Shown in pieces: positions 41,890 to 53,661 of a DNA stretch of 64,000 nt (positions are counted from its first letter, which is position 1; each line of letters begins with the position of its first letter). Origin of the DNA: Oscarella lobularis (lineage: Eukaryota; Porifera; Homoscleromorpha; Homosclerophorida; Oscarellidae); assembly GCF_947507565.1 (NCBI RefSeq), contig NC_089180.1:2852001-2916000 (forward strand), in the 5' to 3' direction. A program made the translations under genes and the position numbers. The notes beneath the pieces were generated by a model, which saw only the letters and a program-made list of their open reading frames with translations, made no database searches and was not told the origin of the DNA.

Positions 41890-42221
41890 ACCCTAAAAAA
41901 GAGTTGGTGAGAAAACGGCTTAAATAAGACGAACCGCAAGCCGCAGCAAGAAAATCGTGTTTTTATACGGGAAAGCCACTGAGGAATCCATAACGACCCT
42001 GGCAGGGCGGACAAACCCGAGCGCATGTGTTTGTCCGCTCTGCTCTCTCGCGCAGCAGGGCGGACTTTCAAATACGCATGCGTCGTAGTTAGGGTGATAT
42101 CCCACTATCTCGCGTTCCACGTAGGAGCGCAGTTGCCCTCTTAGCTGTTTCATTTAACGATTTTTGTAAAGAAAAATTACCGGTAATTTCTGACAGTTAT
42201 CTTCTTCATAGTAAGACTCTA

Positions 42222-43443
42222 AGAGAGAAGATTTCGACATAAATTCGAAGAGCTCTCTACAGCATACTACAACCCGAGACACGACCACAGTTTTGAAAAC
42301 ATTGGACAGATGACCTCTGTCTGCCCACATTGTTCTGCGCTGAAATGGAAAGGAGAATGCGCGTCTATGTGCTGCTCTCTAGGAAAGGTTTCACTCAATG
42401 CTCTCCCAGATCCACCCAAGCCTCTCAAGCGTCTCTTATCTTCCCCTGAAGCAGACGCTGCACATTTCAGAAATCACATAAGACTATACAATTCCTGCTT
42501 TCAAATGACATCTTTCGGAGTTAAGAATAGGGTGTTCGAAAGAGGCTTCATGCCCACGTTCAAAATTCAAGGACAAGTTTACCATTCAATAGGATCTCTA
42601 AGAGAAATTCCTTGGCAGCTGCCTGCTTTTCTGCAAATCTATTTTATAGAAAACGGCACCCAACAGGCACAGAGAAGAATGGAATTCTTTCCAACAGAGC
42701 GACAGCACATTCGCAATAGCTTGCTCTTACAGTTGCAGAACATGCTCCACATTTTCAATCCTCAAGTCGCGAATTTCAAAACAGCACGAGAACGATCTGT
42801 CCTAGACGAGAATTATCGAATTGTAATACGTGCTGACAAAACACCCATAGGAGAACACAGACGCCGCTACAACGCTCCCACTGCCAGCGAAGTTGCCGGG
42901 CTTATAGTCAACGAAGATGCGGGACAGAGAGATGTCGTTCTTCACTCAAGAAGTAATTCCCTTCAACGTGTATGTCAAACTCATATGTACTGCGATTCTT
43001 GGCAGTATCCCCTACTCTTTCCGCGCGGTGAAGAAGGATACCACCTGACTATGTGGCTAATTAATCCCGCCACAAGCGAAGAACGACCAGAACATAAAAT
43101 ATCTCCAAGACAATACTACGCTTACCGAATTATGCAGCGATCGGGGAAAATCCATACTCTCCTACGCGGAAAGGAATTATCACACCATTATCACACCGGT
43201 ATTTAGTCGACATGTACGCAAAAGTTGAATCCGAGCGACTTTCCTTCTTTCGCTACAATCAAAAAACTCTGAGAGCAGAAGATTACATTCATTTGAGAGA
43301 CGCTGTTAGAAACGACGGCAATGTTCAAAATGTTGGCCAATTAGTTGTATTGCCTTCAAGTTTTACAGCCGGACCTCGCTACATGCACGAAAGAATGCAG
43401 TCATCCCCGAACACCCTTAGCACGGTGTTGTCCGATCTCTGTT
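42222..43443 (+). pseudogene. Helitron N-terminal region and Rep start
   Basis: An open frame from about 42222 reads YYNPRHDHSFENIGQM, TSVCPHCSALKWKGE, CASMCCSLGKVSL (the usual zinc-finger region), and later CDSWQYPLLFPRGEEGYHL and QYYAYRIMQRSGKIHTLLR. A frameshift near 43200 leads to YLVDMYAKVESERLSFFRYN, KTLRAEDYIHLRDAV, NVGQLVVLPSSFTAGPRYMH, broken again near 43410. Helitron proteins have exactly this order before the Rep catalytic HUH and tyrosines, which are not preserved here. The helicase is missing. No clear Helitron ends (5'TC, 3'CTRR) found. Confidence 0.85.
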
Positions 43444-43449
43444 AGTGCC

Positions 43450-43980
43450 TACAGCCAGTGCATTTATGATTATGGGAATCACATTGCCAGCCACACTTTA
43501 ATCTGCCCGGAAATATGTATTTTCTGTAAAAATCGGAATAGGGAACCTAGTGGCTATGCCTTTGCACCACAGATTTTAGGTGTTCTGTTTACATGTATAT
43601 ATCAAAAGAGCGATTCACCTGTCGAGTAAAGGTGGCAAAGAGTTACCCTTCCCTGCATGGCCCCCTCGGGTGCATGATCAAGTGACACGTTATCAGCTCG
43701 CAGTTGGGTTTGCGTGTTTAGAGCGAAGACAAACCCAACGTGCTCATTTACTGCGTTCCCTCGATGAGCGTTACTACTTCCGAGTACGAAGTCAGCTGGA
43801 ATAGAGAGTAATTAAACTCAAATGTTATGTGCCAGCTATGCTATGTAATATGCCTATATATGTACTCGTTACAGAAAGCTTTGTACACAATCCGAAGTTT
43901 TTATCTCTGCTGTGTTACTTTGGGCCTACGCACTGTTTTTTGTTAGAGGCCTTAAATAGAAAAGGGGCGTGGTCCACAAT
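43450..43980. other. Decayed sequence, no gene recognised
   Basis: Frames at 43345-43629 and 43580-43804 follow the Helitron piece but show no helicase motifs. Confidence 0.3.
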
Positions 43981-43984
43981 TTTT

Positions 43985-44405
43985 TGCGCGCTTTGCGCGC
44001 GAACATCAGCATCCACCTCTCCTTAATCCTGGCTACGCCACTGTCTTCGACGCTGGGGGGCTGGCTTCTGGTGAGAAAAGGCGTGATGAAAACGTTTAAA
44101 TTCTGTAAGGATGCCGACTTTGCCTTGCTCAAGCATCTTCTCGACGACTTGCTGCCTCTAATTTTCTTTTTCTATTCGACGGTGATGAGAGGAGGCGACT
44201 ACCACCTGTTGAAAAATTCTATGATACAATTAGCGTTTATGTTTCTTACTCAGAAGCGGCATCATTATGACTAATCGACCATCTCGGTGATCAGCGATCT
44301 AATCTATTGTGAGACTGTGATTCCACTTTGGAAAGAGCAATTCAAGAGTCACTTAAATGTTTTTACTGAAAAAAAAGTAGAAGTATTTCATGATATGCTT
44401 AGAAT
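43985..44405 (+). pseudogene. Fragment of an unnamed invertebrate protein (DUF6589-like), cut by a Tc1 fragment
   Basis: The frame reads FCKDADFALLKHLLDDLLPL, FFYSTVMRGGDYHLLKNS, MFLTQKRHHYD, a TAA (44272-44274), then SDLIYCETVIPLWKEQFKSH and EKKVEVFHDMLR. R-G-G-D-Y and the following helix are patterns I associate with DUF6589-type proteins abundant in sponges and cnidarians. From 44406 the sequence becomes Tc1-derived, so a transposon insertion or recombination ended the frame. Confidence 0.4.
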
Positions 44406-44830
44406 TAGTCGAAAGATACTGCTTTTACCTGGTAGAGATTTCAAACTTCCGTTTGATTCATCTCTCCAAAGTTTGATAATACACTTGAACGATGTGTGAA
44501 GATCTTTAAAGAAGTCAATTTTTTTATCAGTAACTACACTTTTTTGACGCTTTATGATGTACCACAGATGTTCAATTGGATTGAGATTCAGACTTTGGGC
44601 AGGCTATCTCATGACTTTAATGTTTTTCTGTTTAAACCATCACCGCGTAGCTAACGCGGTGTGCAAGGGAGCATTATCTTGCTGAAACTCGAAGTTTCGG
44701 CCAATGAGTTTCTGTCCGTCTTGAAGTACATAGACATGTGGAAAGGTGACCTTACTACTCTAACAGCTAAAAATTAGTGCTCGACCAGTCTTATTTCATT
44801 TTATGATTTGGATGTCCCTACATCAGAGAC
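44406..44830 (-). pseudogene. Tc1/mariner transposase fragment (copy 2)
   Basis: In the minus sense it carries the LNPIEHLWYI block and the same 3' limit as the copy at 15297-15500. Upstream (to about 44830) the copy extends further but with many stops. A 6-bp-stem hairpin ACCGCG...CGCGGT lies near 44640. Confidence 0.7.
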
Positions 44831-45282
44831 AATATCAAGATGCTTAGACGCCGCAATTTGATCTTAGAAAAAATTACCTAGTTTTATTATGCAAGAGCGA
44901 GTGAGCGATTACGTAGATTTAAACGTGCTGAGCACACAGTTTTACTCTCTTGATGCTCTCCAACTGTGCAATTCGTTATTCAATTATTCAAGTTTTAGAC
45001 TGTCTTTTTGAATACGAAATGAAGACTTTGTGCTGTACCACGGATTTTAAGGCAAACCTAGAATCGAATATTTGTGGCTGTACCCTGCGTTTAGTACCTG
45101 AAGGCAACACGCAGACTAAAGACCTTGATTAAGCGAAGCCCATAGAATTTATGTTTCAACATAAACAACAGCCTAAGTATATTCCAGAGTATGGTGGTTT
45201 TGCAATAGAACCAGCTTGAAACTATTTTTCTCAACAAGGACATATGGCGAGTGTCAGTTGTTAACGAAACGATCCATTGAAA

Positions 45283-45520
45283 TCAATTTTTAACTTTAAA
45301 CACGTACTTCCTGCATAAGGTATAGTTTAACATGAATACGTCATGTAATGGAGGAAAACTTAGTATATTCAGCATTTCCATCCACCAATTAGCAAAGGTT
45401 CTTCTTATTTGCGACCACATTGCTTCAATTCGCTGATTGAATATAGACCATCCACTTCTATAACGTTTTCGCCACAAAGAGCAACGTTGTTGTGACGTTC
45501 ATCTGAAATGGCGCTAGAAA
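45283..45520 (-). pseudogene. Integrase-core (Ginger-like) C-terminal fragment
   Basis: The frame reads WSIFNQRIEAMWSQIRRTFA, NWWMEMLNIL, LHDVFMLNYTLC. In sponge and cnidarian 'integrase core' proteins the block (S)NQRIE-x-(W)W-x-x-(L/I)R(R) carries the catalytic Glu. Here Glu is kept. The earlier catalytic Asp region is not visible. Confidence 0.6.
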
Positions 45521-45639
45521 CTGAGACTGCAGCTAAAAAAGTAGAGAGGTAGTACGCAAACAAATGGCACTGTGTATCTATTCACCTGTGGTACAGTCTG
45601 CGGTACAGTACAGTAAAGAGTGATTGACAGATATCCTTT

Positions 45640-45835
45640 GCCTTCGTCGACCAAGTAAATCGACTTGTTGTCCGCTTGGGGTAAGAGAGTCAATCAAAAG
45701 TGTTATGCACAATTCATTCTCGGCAAGACGGAAGGTGGAATCCCAGTGCTGGAAGCGATCGATGATGGGGATAGTCATGTTCTTAGTGGAAATGAGAAAT
45801 TTGGGTGCGGTATGGCTGCTGATTTCCCATGCACC
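45640..45835. repeat. Dispersed repeat, matching 30280-30450
   Basis: It shares GTCGACCAAG, TAATCGACTTGTT-like and ATGCACAATTC blocks with 30280-30450. It adjoins the pogo-like remnant that follows. Confidence 0.6.
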
Positions 45836-45839
45836 CACC

Positions 45840-46700
45840 CGGAATTAGAACGATCTCCGAGTTGCATTCTTCTGACGCAATTTTTCGACTGTCGTCTGCC
45901 TTATGAGGGCGATATTCATCTAAAATCAGCAACTTTCGTTGTTGATGTCTTTTGTATACCGTTCTCAACCAAGTGTTGAACAGTTCACGGGTCATCCAGC
46001 CATTGGTAGATGCAAACACGCAAACATTACCGGGATAAATCAAATTTCTCCTCACTCGTTGCCCAAGTTGGCCGCTGCGTTCTTTGAAGATCAGAAATGC
46101 CGGAAGTTTGTCCCCTTCAGCAAGAGAAACAGTGAACCCCTTCTTTTCCGCGCGAGAAGTTTTTATTCGAACAGTCTTGTTTCCTTTCAACTCGTTTGTC
46201 CTCCTGCAGGGCATGTCAAACCGAACCATTGTCTGATCCATATTGACAATTTTATCGGGGATAATGGAATGCTTGATCCTTGCAGCAAAAACGGAACTGA
46301 GACAAAAATTAGAATCCCCCGCCATGTACGAAAAGGCAAATCTTACCGGCGAAATGCTGCAAGTTTCTCCGCGAAATCGGCCGGGAAAAACTGGGATGAG
46401 TTCGTTCCTGATCGATATCCCAAGTGGAATCGTCGTTTCCACCGCCACAGCCATTTGGAACTGGCGGCAAATCGTTGCATTTGCAAGCCGCCAGCAATTT
46501 CCTTTCCTCGTGCCCGGAGAAGACTTTCAAACGTTGTCGGAGTCATTCGTAAGTAAGAAGAAAAGCCTTGCTTGTCAGACACGCAAAGCTGACGAACGAG
46601 GCAGTGATACGCACCGTGCGCACGTCGGCATTTATTTCGTGCTCGGACCCAGCATCGACGCCTATTTTTCGACTAACGGACTCTCTTCCAAACGAACCAC
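45840..46700 (-). pseudogene. Pogo-like transposase (copy 2) joined to a Harbinger-like N-terminus
   Basis: From 46640 leftward: CRRAHGAYHCLVRQL, SDKQGFSSYLRMTPTTFESL (PIF/Harbinger-like N-terminal region), then QRFAASSKWLWRWKRRF and SGTNSSQFF (pogo-type HTH). After shifts come KIVNMDQTMVRFDMP with the first Asp, KTVRIKTSRAEKKGFTVSLA, LPAFLIFKE, ELFNTWLRTV, KLLILDEYRPHKADDS with the second Asp, and EIVLIPGGC. It matches 30830-32135 closely. The third catalytic block is lost at the boundary with the dispersed repeat. Confidence 0.75.
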
Positions 46701-46815
46701 AAATGGGTCACAATAACGAGCTTCTCCTCCGAGGACAAAATTGAAAAAATCATTATACGACACGTGCCAGAAATGCTAGATTGTTTAAAGTGCGTTAAAA
46801 TAGTGACGCTAGACC

Positions 46816-46824
46816 AATAGTTAA
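46816..46824. repeat. 9-bp target-site duplication, left copy
   Basis: AATAGTTAA, repeated at 62023-62031 immediately outside the other end of the 15.2-kb element. Confidence 0.8.
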
Positions 46825-46832
46825 ACACTGCG

Positions 46833-46896
46833 CTAAATACCGAGAACTTTCAATTAGCTGCGCGCGCAGAACGTGTCACGTGGTTTTGCTTTTCAG
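46833..46896 (+). repeat. Terminal inverted repeat, left arm (64 bp, identical to right)
   Basis: It contains GCTGCGCGCGCAG, a palindrome, and GTGTCACGTGGTTTTGC with a CACGTG core, similar to promoter-like motifs elsewhere in the window. The right arm is 61951-62014. Confidence 0.9.
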
Positions 46897-46998
46897 CAAT
46901 TTTTTGCTCCTTCTTCATGGTGCGTCGCCTACAGATGAGAACGAGTGGCTGCCTTTTCGATCGCAGCAATGGCACAAAAGGTAAAGGCGTTACAAATG

Positions 46999-48784
46999 AC
47001 GGTACAGCGCTGTACCCTCTCCTCGTCCTCCTGGTGATACTGGAAGTACACGACGTACTGAGGATACAGACCGTACCCACTCCTCGTCCTCCTGGTGATA
47101 CTGGATGTACACGACGTACATAGGGTACAGACCGTACCCACTCCTCGTCCTCCTGGTGATACTGGATGTACACGACGTACTGAGGGTACAGACCGTACCA
47201 CTCCTCGTTCTCCTGGTGACACTGGATGTACAAGACGTACACAGGATACAGAGCTGTACCCACTCCTCGTCCTCCTGGTGATACTGGATGTACAAGACGT
47301 ACATAGGGTACAGACCGTACCCACTCCTCGTCCTCCTGGTGATACTGGATGTACAAGACGTACACAGGATACAGAGCTGTACCCACTCCTCGTCCTCCTG
47401 GTGACACTGGATGTACAAGACGTACACAGGATACAGACCGTACCACTCCTCGTTCTCCTGGTGACACTGGATGTACAAGACGTACACAGGATACAGAGCT
47501 GTACCCACTCCTCGTCCTCCTGGTGATACTGGATGTACAAGACGTACTGAGGGTACAGACCGTACCCACTCCTCGTCCTCCTGGTGATACTGGATGTACA
47601 CGACGTACATAGGGTACAGACCGTACCCACTCCTCGTCCTCCTGGTGACACTGGATGTACAAGACGTACACAGGATACAGAGCTGTACCCACTCCTTGTC
47701 CTCCTGGTGATACTGGATGTACAAGACGTACTGAGGGTACAGACCGTACCCACTCCTCGTTCTCCTGGCGACACTGGATGTACAAGACGTACTGAGGGTA
47801 CAGACCGTACCACTCCTCGTTCTCCTGGTGACACTGGATGTACAAGACGTACACAGGATACAGAGCTGTACCCACTCCTCGTCCTCCTGGTGATACTGGA
47901 TGTACAAGACGTACTGAGGGTACAGACCGTACCCACTCCTCGTCCTCCTGGTGATACTGGATGTACACGACGTACATAGGGTACAGACCGTACCACTCCT
48001 CGTTCTCCTGGTGACACTGGATGTACAAGACGTACACAGGATACAGACCGTACCACTCCTCGTTCTCCTGGTGACACTGGATGTACAAGACGTACACAGG
48101 ATACAGAGCTGTACCCACTCCTTGTCCTCCTGGTGATACTGGATGTACAAGACGTACTGAGGGTACAGACCGTACCCACTCCTCGTCCTCCTGGTGACAC
48201 TGGATGTACACGACGTACATAGGGTACAGACCGTACCCACTCCTCGTCCTCCTGGTGACACTGGATGTACAAGACGTACACAGGATACAGACCGTACCAC
48301 TCCTCGTTCTCCTGGTGACACTGGATGTACAAGACGTACACAGGATACAGACCGTACCACTCCTCGTTCTCCTGGTGACACTGGATGTACAAGACGTACA
48401 CAGGATACAGAGCTGTACCCACTCCTTGTCCTCCTGGTGATACTGGATGTACAAGACGTACTGAGGGTACAGACCGTACCACTCCTCGTCCTCCTGGTGA
48501 TACTGGATGTACAAGACGTACATAGGGTACAGACCGTACCCACTCCTCGTCCTCCTGGTGACACTGGATGTACAAGACGTACTGAGGGTACAGACCGTAC
48601 CACTCCTCGTCCTCCTGGTGATACTGGATGTACAAGACGTACATAGGGTACAGACCGTACCCACTCCTCGTCCTCCTGGTGACACTGGATGTACAAGACG
48701 TACTGAGGGTACAGACCGTACCCACTCCTCGTTCTCCTGGTGACACTGGATGTACAAGACGTACACAGGATACAGAGCTGTTAC
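46999..48784 (+). repeat. Left minisatellite array, 60-62-bp unit, ~29 copies
   Basis: The unit begins ACTCCTCGTCCTCCTGGTGA, passes GGATGTACAAGACGTAC, and ends GGGTACAGACCGTACCC or GGATACAGAGCTGTACCC. Each unit has two dyads with 5-nt spacers: GTAC-AAGAC-GTAC (or ACGAC) and GTAC-AGACC-GTAC. The spacer and end variants alternate irregularly. The array has no stops in several frames and so yields 570-645-codon open frames on the minus strand, which I regard as artefacts. Confidence 0.95.
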
Positions 48785-49085
48785 CACGCACCCCTAGACC
48801 TCTTCAGTCTGTACATGACGTACATATGGTTCAGAGTCGTCACCACCCGTTGGCCGTCCTAGTCACACTGGATGTACAAGACGTACATGTGGTACAGAGC
48901 CGTTAGCACTCTTAGACCTTACTAGTCAATGTAGATGTACAAGACGTACAGATGGTACGGAGGCCGTTGCCACTCTTAGACCCTTGTAGTCACTGTGGCA
49001 GAGCCGTTAGACCTCTTAGTCACAGTGGATGTACAAGACGTACAGACGGTACAGAGCGATTATTGCCACTTGATGTACAAGACTA
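48785..49085 (+). repeat. Degenerate inner units of the left array
   Basis: Five worn units keep GGATGTACAAGACGTACA and GGTACAGAGC but lose the CTCCTCGTCC part. Confidence 0.85.
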
Positions 49086-49465
49086 AAGCCGAAGTTTTAG
49101 ATGACAAATAGTGTGGGCAGTATATCCGCTCCACTTGCGCAGACGTTGTAGGTCAAACTTTGAAAAATCCGTGCAGAAAATAATGCGAGATTTTCTTCTG
49201 CGAGCGTGCTTGTGTTTTCATTGGCAACATGCAAGTTACAGACAGCTCAACGGAGCTTAAAACATAGAGAATAAGATCGTCGGTAACAACACAGTTCAGG
49301 AAGTCAAAGCACTCAATAGGTCAGCTTGTCTGTCTTCTTTCGATTCCTTACAGGCCCCAAGCTGGACGGTGAAAGAGAGTCTTTCAACGATTCCAGTTCT
49401 CTTGTTTTATCCACAGTTGGATTTTCTAAAGTAAACCATTCAGCAATTATTCCTAGGTCTCGCTT
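49086..49465. other. Non-coding segment 3' of the ATPase gene
   Basis: No open frame of note. It separates the array from the end of the minus-strand gene. Confidence 0.4.
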
Positions 49466-49469
49466 TCAA

Positions 49470-52400
49470 CTACTGTATATATAAACCTGGCTTACGTTTT
49501 GGTTTTTTACTCTTCTTCTCATCTTGTCGGCCCTCTTCCAGTTTCTTCCTTTTCATCTTTTTACGTCGCTCTTCTTCCTGCTTCTTTTTGGCATCCTCCC
49601 TTTCCTTTTGTTTGCGTCGCTCTTCTTCTTCCTGCTCCTGCTTGGCATCCTCCCTTTCCTTTTGTTTGCGTCGCTCTTCTTCTTCCTGCTTCTTTTCGGC
49701 ATCCTCCCTTTCCTTTTTCTTGCGTCGCTCTTCTTCCTGCTTCTTTTCGGCATCCTCCCTTTCCTTTTTCTTGCGTCGCTCTTCTTCTTCCTGCTTCTTT
49801 TTGGCATCCTCCCTTTCCTTTTGTTTGCGTCGCTCTTCTTCTTCCTGCTTCTTTTTGGCATCCTCCCTTTCCTTTTGTTTGCGTCGCTCTTCTTCTTCCT
49901 GCTTCTTTTTGGCATCCTCCCTTTCCTTTTGTTTGCGTCGCTCTTCTTCTTCCCGCTTCTTTTTGGCTTTCTTGTCTTTTTTGCTTTGACGTTCAGCTTT
50001 CTTTTTCCTTGCAACGTCTTCAATTTCTTTTTGTCGGCGACGCTCGTCTTCTTTGATCTTTTCCAAAAGACGCCTGTTTTCCTCTCTTCTCTGTTTTTCT
50101 TCCTCCTCTTTTCTCCTATTTTCCTCGTCCCTTTTCTCTTTCAGAAGACGCATCGTTTTGTGAGCTTCTCTCTCGGGTGAAGGAAGAATCACTAATGATA
50201 AAAAGAATTTATGTTGTTATACAACGCAATTTTAGCGGCGTTACTTTCAACGTCAGATGCATTGTCCTCATTGTCTTCGTCGTCTTCGTCGTCGGCTTCT
50301 TCGTCGTCTGCTTCTTCTTCGTCGTCTTCGTCGTTGCCATCGTCTTCATGCAAACGTGAACGTAGTATAATGCGGCTTCTAACACCTTACCGCTTTCAGT
50401 CAATCCGTATTCGTCTTCGTCTTCGTCGTCTTCTGATCATTATCATGAATGAGCCTATAGTTTAGAAGCGTCTGCTTACCATCACCGCCAAAAAGAGGTG
50501 GAGTCAGGAAGGATTCATCGCTCATTGGACTGGCTGTATCTATAACAAAATTGGTCATTACCAAGTTCACAACTTGGGCAGAACTGGATCCGTACAACTT
50601 TTCGACTTTGTAGTCGTCAGTTCCATTGCAGCACCTTCAAGTTCTCGCAGCTGCATTTCCGTACCTCTCTTTTGGAGAAGAGTCTCTTCGTTCCTACTTT
50701 CAGTGTCTTCAGAGTCTAAATGTCATCATGAGATCAAGCAGTGTAGTTATCACTTCGCGAACTTGTTTACCTTTTGGCCTACATAACTTTTTCTTCTTCG
50801 GAGCCGGACCTTCTTCAATGGCGTCTTCTGGATGCATTTGAATTGTGCGTCTTTTGATAATTTCATCAGGCTGCCTGCATATGCTTACCGCCATCGCTTC
50901 GAAAATCAGACGGCATCTCAGGATCGTCTTCTGTTGATAGAAAATCGTCGTCCTCGTCTATACAAGCAAACGGGAATTTATGCAATGACAGATTGAGGTA
51001 TATTTGCTTTAAATTAAACCGCTTGAAATAGCGCTTGTTCCAACAGAATGACAATCTTCATCTTCCGAGTCGCCAGTCGGGAGATCACTTTCATCAATAA
51101 TGACGTTGGCTTTCCATCCATCTTTCATAACTAGAAATTACAATCAACCCCAGTTGCAATTAGTTTGTCTCTCTCCATTCTATTAATTAGTACACTTTAT
51201 ACCTCGTTCAAGTTTGTCTTGCATGCTGCTGGGAAAGCTTTCCAGAAACAGGTGCGGATAATGCGCTCTGGATCCCTTAGCCAGTTTGCCTTCGGCGTTC
51301 ATAAAGCGCGCTTGCTTAAATTTTCCAATCGGCTTTTTTGCCTCTTCCCGCACTTCAAAAGCGCTCCTTAAGCTAGCGTCGGACAATTGAACGGGTAAGG
51401 CCAATTTTGGAGCCAATGGAATCTGCGACGCATCTTTCATGGCGTTAGAAAACCCAACGGTATTGATGGCAAGGGCTTTTTTCATGTCGCGCGAACGCGC
51501 GGCCACAATACGAGCAAATCCGGCAATCTGCAAGTGGCAAATCAATTCAAGCATTCCCTCTCCGCATGTGGTTGATTAATTAAATGACGTACCTGTGCTG
51601 TCTCTAGCTTTAGCAAGTTGACCGTCGTCACTAACAACTTGCCAAGATCAAAAAACATCTTTTTGACGTCAACTGGTCCTTCCATTGTTTCACCAAGCGC
51701 AGTGTCAACGAACGCCGCTATGCTTCGCATGACCTTCTTGACTTTCTTTACGCCTTTTTTGCCCTTCGTGTCGTTTGCAATCTGTCACGGAAAATTATTC
51801 AAACAAACAAGAAAAGGGAACAATTAGACTAACTACGACCTTTTTGGCAAACCACAGCAAGTCGGCGTAGGCCGTACAGACTCTTTGAACGCAACTCGGA
51901 AGCAGTTCTTTCATTTTTGGAAGCGCTTTCGTAGCTTCGCTTGCACCGTACTTCTCATACAGTTCTCCCAAACTAACGAAGTAGGGAATCGCTTTCGATG
52001 CGCCATCCATCTTCTCTCCGATTCTGGAGTGAGCAACCAACTGCTTTGTGCTTCTAAAGCCAAGCTTCTTTTCAAATGGAACGACAATGCATCGGCTCAG
52101 AGTCCTGTTATAGACATGAAGCATATGTCAAGGGTATATTGTGCGGGTAAGCGAAAATAATTTTGCAAACCTTTCGTCACTACGCGAAAGCTTTGTGTTC
52201 GTCGTAATGAGAAATGATGTTGTGGCTTTTATTGAACCTCTTTCAAAGGTTTTCCGTGTTGACCGATTGTATATGTCGACCATTCCTTCTTCAATGTTGG
52301 ACAGGTACTTGGGATCTTCCAGAAGAAAGCCCAGAGGGGCTTCGATGCCAGCTGTTGTTACGAGGTTACTACCGGAAACGTTGTTGATCTTGGCTCCCTA

Positions 52401-53661
52401 TAGCGTGCAGTCGTTATCAGAAAAGGAGCTTCTTAGTTTCCTTTTCGCTGACCTACCGAAAGTCCCATGAAACTCAATGCCAGCTGCGCAATGCTTGTTT
52501 TGCCGGCGCAGGTGGGCCCGTGGAAGCAAAAGATTGGCGTAGCGCTCCTTATGCGGGCAATTAAAGACGAATGAGTCATCATCGCCACTGACGCCATTGC
52601 GAGATAGAAATGGCCCATTAGCGTCGGCAGCGTCGTTTCCACAAACTCAAGCATACTCTGAATGACTGGAACTGCCGATTTAGCGTCTGGCAGTGGGTTG
52701 CGGGGGACGTGAGGGACAAAAATGCTCTCCTCCACTCGAAAAAACATCGGTAAATCATCGGCAGAAACCAAGTCTCCTTTTTTTGTGTACACGACCTACA
52801 AAGAAATGAAATGCACACAACAATTTTTTAGACTATACAGTACTCGAATTGGTTTACGTCACCTTTTTGCCTAACACCCACAAGCCTTCATCTCCGATTT
52901 TCTGCAGTCCGACGTGATCCACGGCATTAACAATGCGTGGCGAGCCGCCCGCTTCAAATTCGTTTAGTGCGTCCCGAATCATGGCGAAAAATTCCGATTC
53001 GGACAGTCCAAGAACAAGAGTCGTCTCGTCAAAAAAATTGTCATTGAGCTCGTCGACGAAGCGTTTTTTCGACTGAAGGAGTGTTCTTGGCACAAAGCAT
53101 TCTCTACATAATGAAAAAATCAATGATAAAAATGTCCCATTTGAGGTCATTTCATTTTATGTGCGCATGCTCAAGGTGCCTCCAGCATCGAAGCACTAAA
53201 CCGTGCCTCAGCAGTACGCCAAGCGTAGCAATTGCTTCGGCAATCGCTCTAGCGATAAGAGATATCGGTCGAAGTCTATCGAAACATCTGGCTGCTCGGA
53301 AGACGAGGTCGGACGAGTTCGAAAGCGCTCGCCCGACTTTATGATCATGACACGCGTCTCTCACGCGATCTACTTCAGTTCATCTCGCTCCAGGTATACG
53401 TAATTAGGTCAGAAAGTCTCGTGGTATGGTCGTTGTAGCTCGCGCGCGAGCGGCTTCATCGGCTTACCTCTCGAGATCTCCTCCCGATTTTTTCACTCGA
53501 ATGATATATCCCCTTCCCACTTTCTTCTTGCGTGGCTTCACGAAGGCAACAAACTTGAACGTAAAGTTCGATCTCTCGTCCGCTTTCTGTGTGGTCTCGC
53601 CTCGGCCTGACTTTCGCGTTATCGTATCGTTCAACTCAACTAGCGTCCCTCGTTGGTCCAT
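49470..53661 (-). CDS. P-loop ATPase/helicase-like protein with acidic and coiled-coil tail
   Basis: About 14 exons with 45-100-bp introns. The start is ATG 53661 (MDQRGTLVELND, then basic). Later exons carry CRECFVPRTLL and ELNDNFFDETTLVLG. The exon at 52445-52800 has the Walker A GPTCAGKTSIAQLAL. The next (52150-52395) has FLLEDPKYL, a possible Walker B, and SFLITTN, a sensor-1-like Asn, then SDER. The next starts TLSRCIVVPFEKK, with an arginine-finger-like Arg. This order resembles SF3/DUF927-type helicases. Further exons are helical (to 51187), then acidic (GDSEDED; DEDDDFLSTEDDPEM), then a 240-residue Lys/Glu/Arg coiled coil ending at 49470. Junctions near 50890 and 50620 are unresolved. 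Probably acts with the transposase. Confidence 0.7.
49588..49965 (-). repeat. In-gene tandem repeat, 54-bp unit, ~7 copies
   Basis: The unit encodes EEEERRKQKEREDAKKKQ-like 18-residue blocks of the ATPase tail. Some copies lack one Glu codon or swap Gln/Lys. Confidence 0.85.

Noticed and set aside
46999-48784. CRISPR-like array
   Set aside because: Eukaryotic context, no unique spacers, whole unit repeated, and mirror copy at the other end of a transposon.
46850-48791. Minus-strand open frames of 568-645 codons over the left minisatellite
   Set aside because: Three frames are open at once because the 60-62-bp unit has no stops. The 'proteins' are shifted translations of the same repeat. Same for the frames in the right array (60329-61997).
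49499-50180. Plus-strand Phe/Leu/Ser-rich frames suggesting membrane proteins
   Set aside because: Antisense shadow of the Lys/Glu coiled-coil repeats of the minus-strand ATPase gene.
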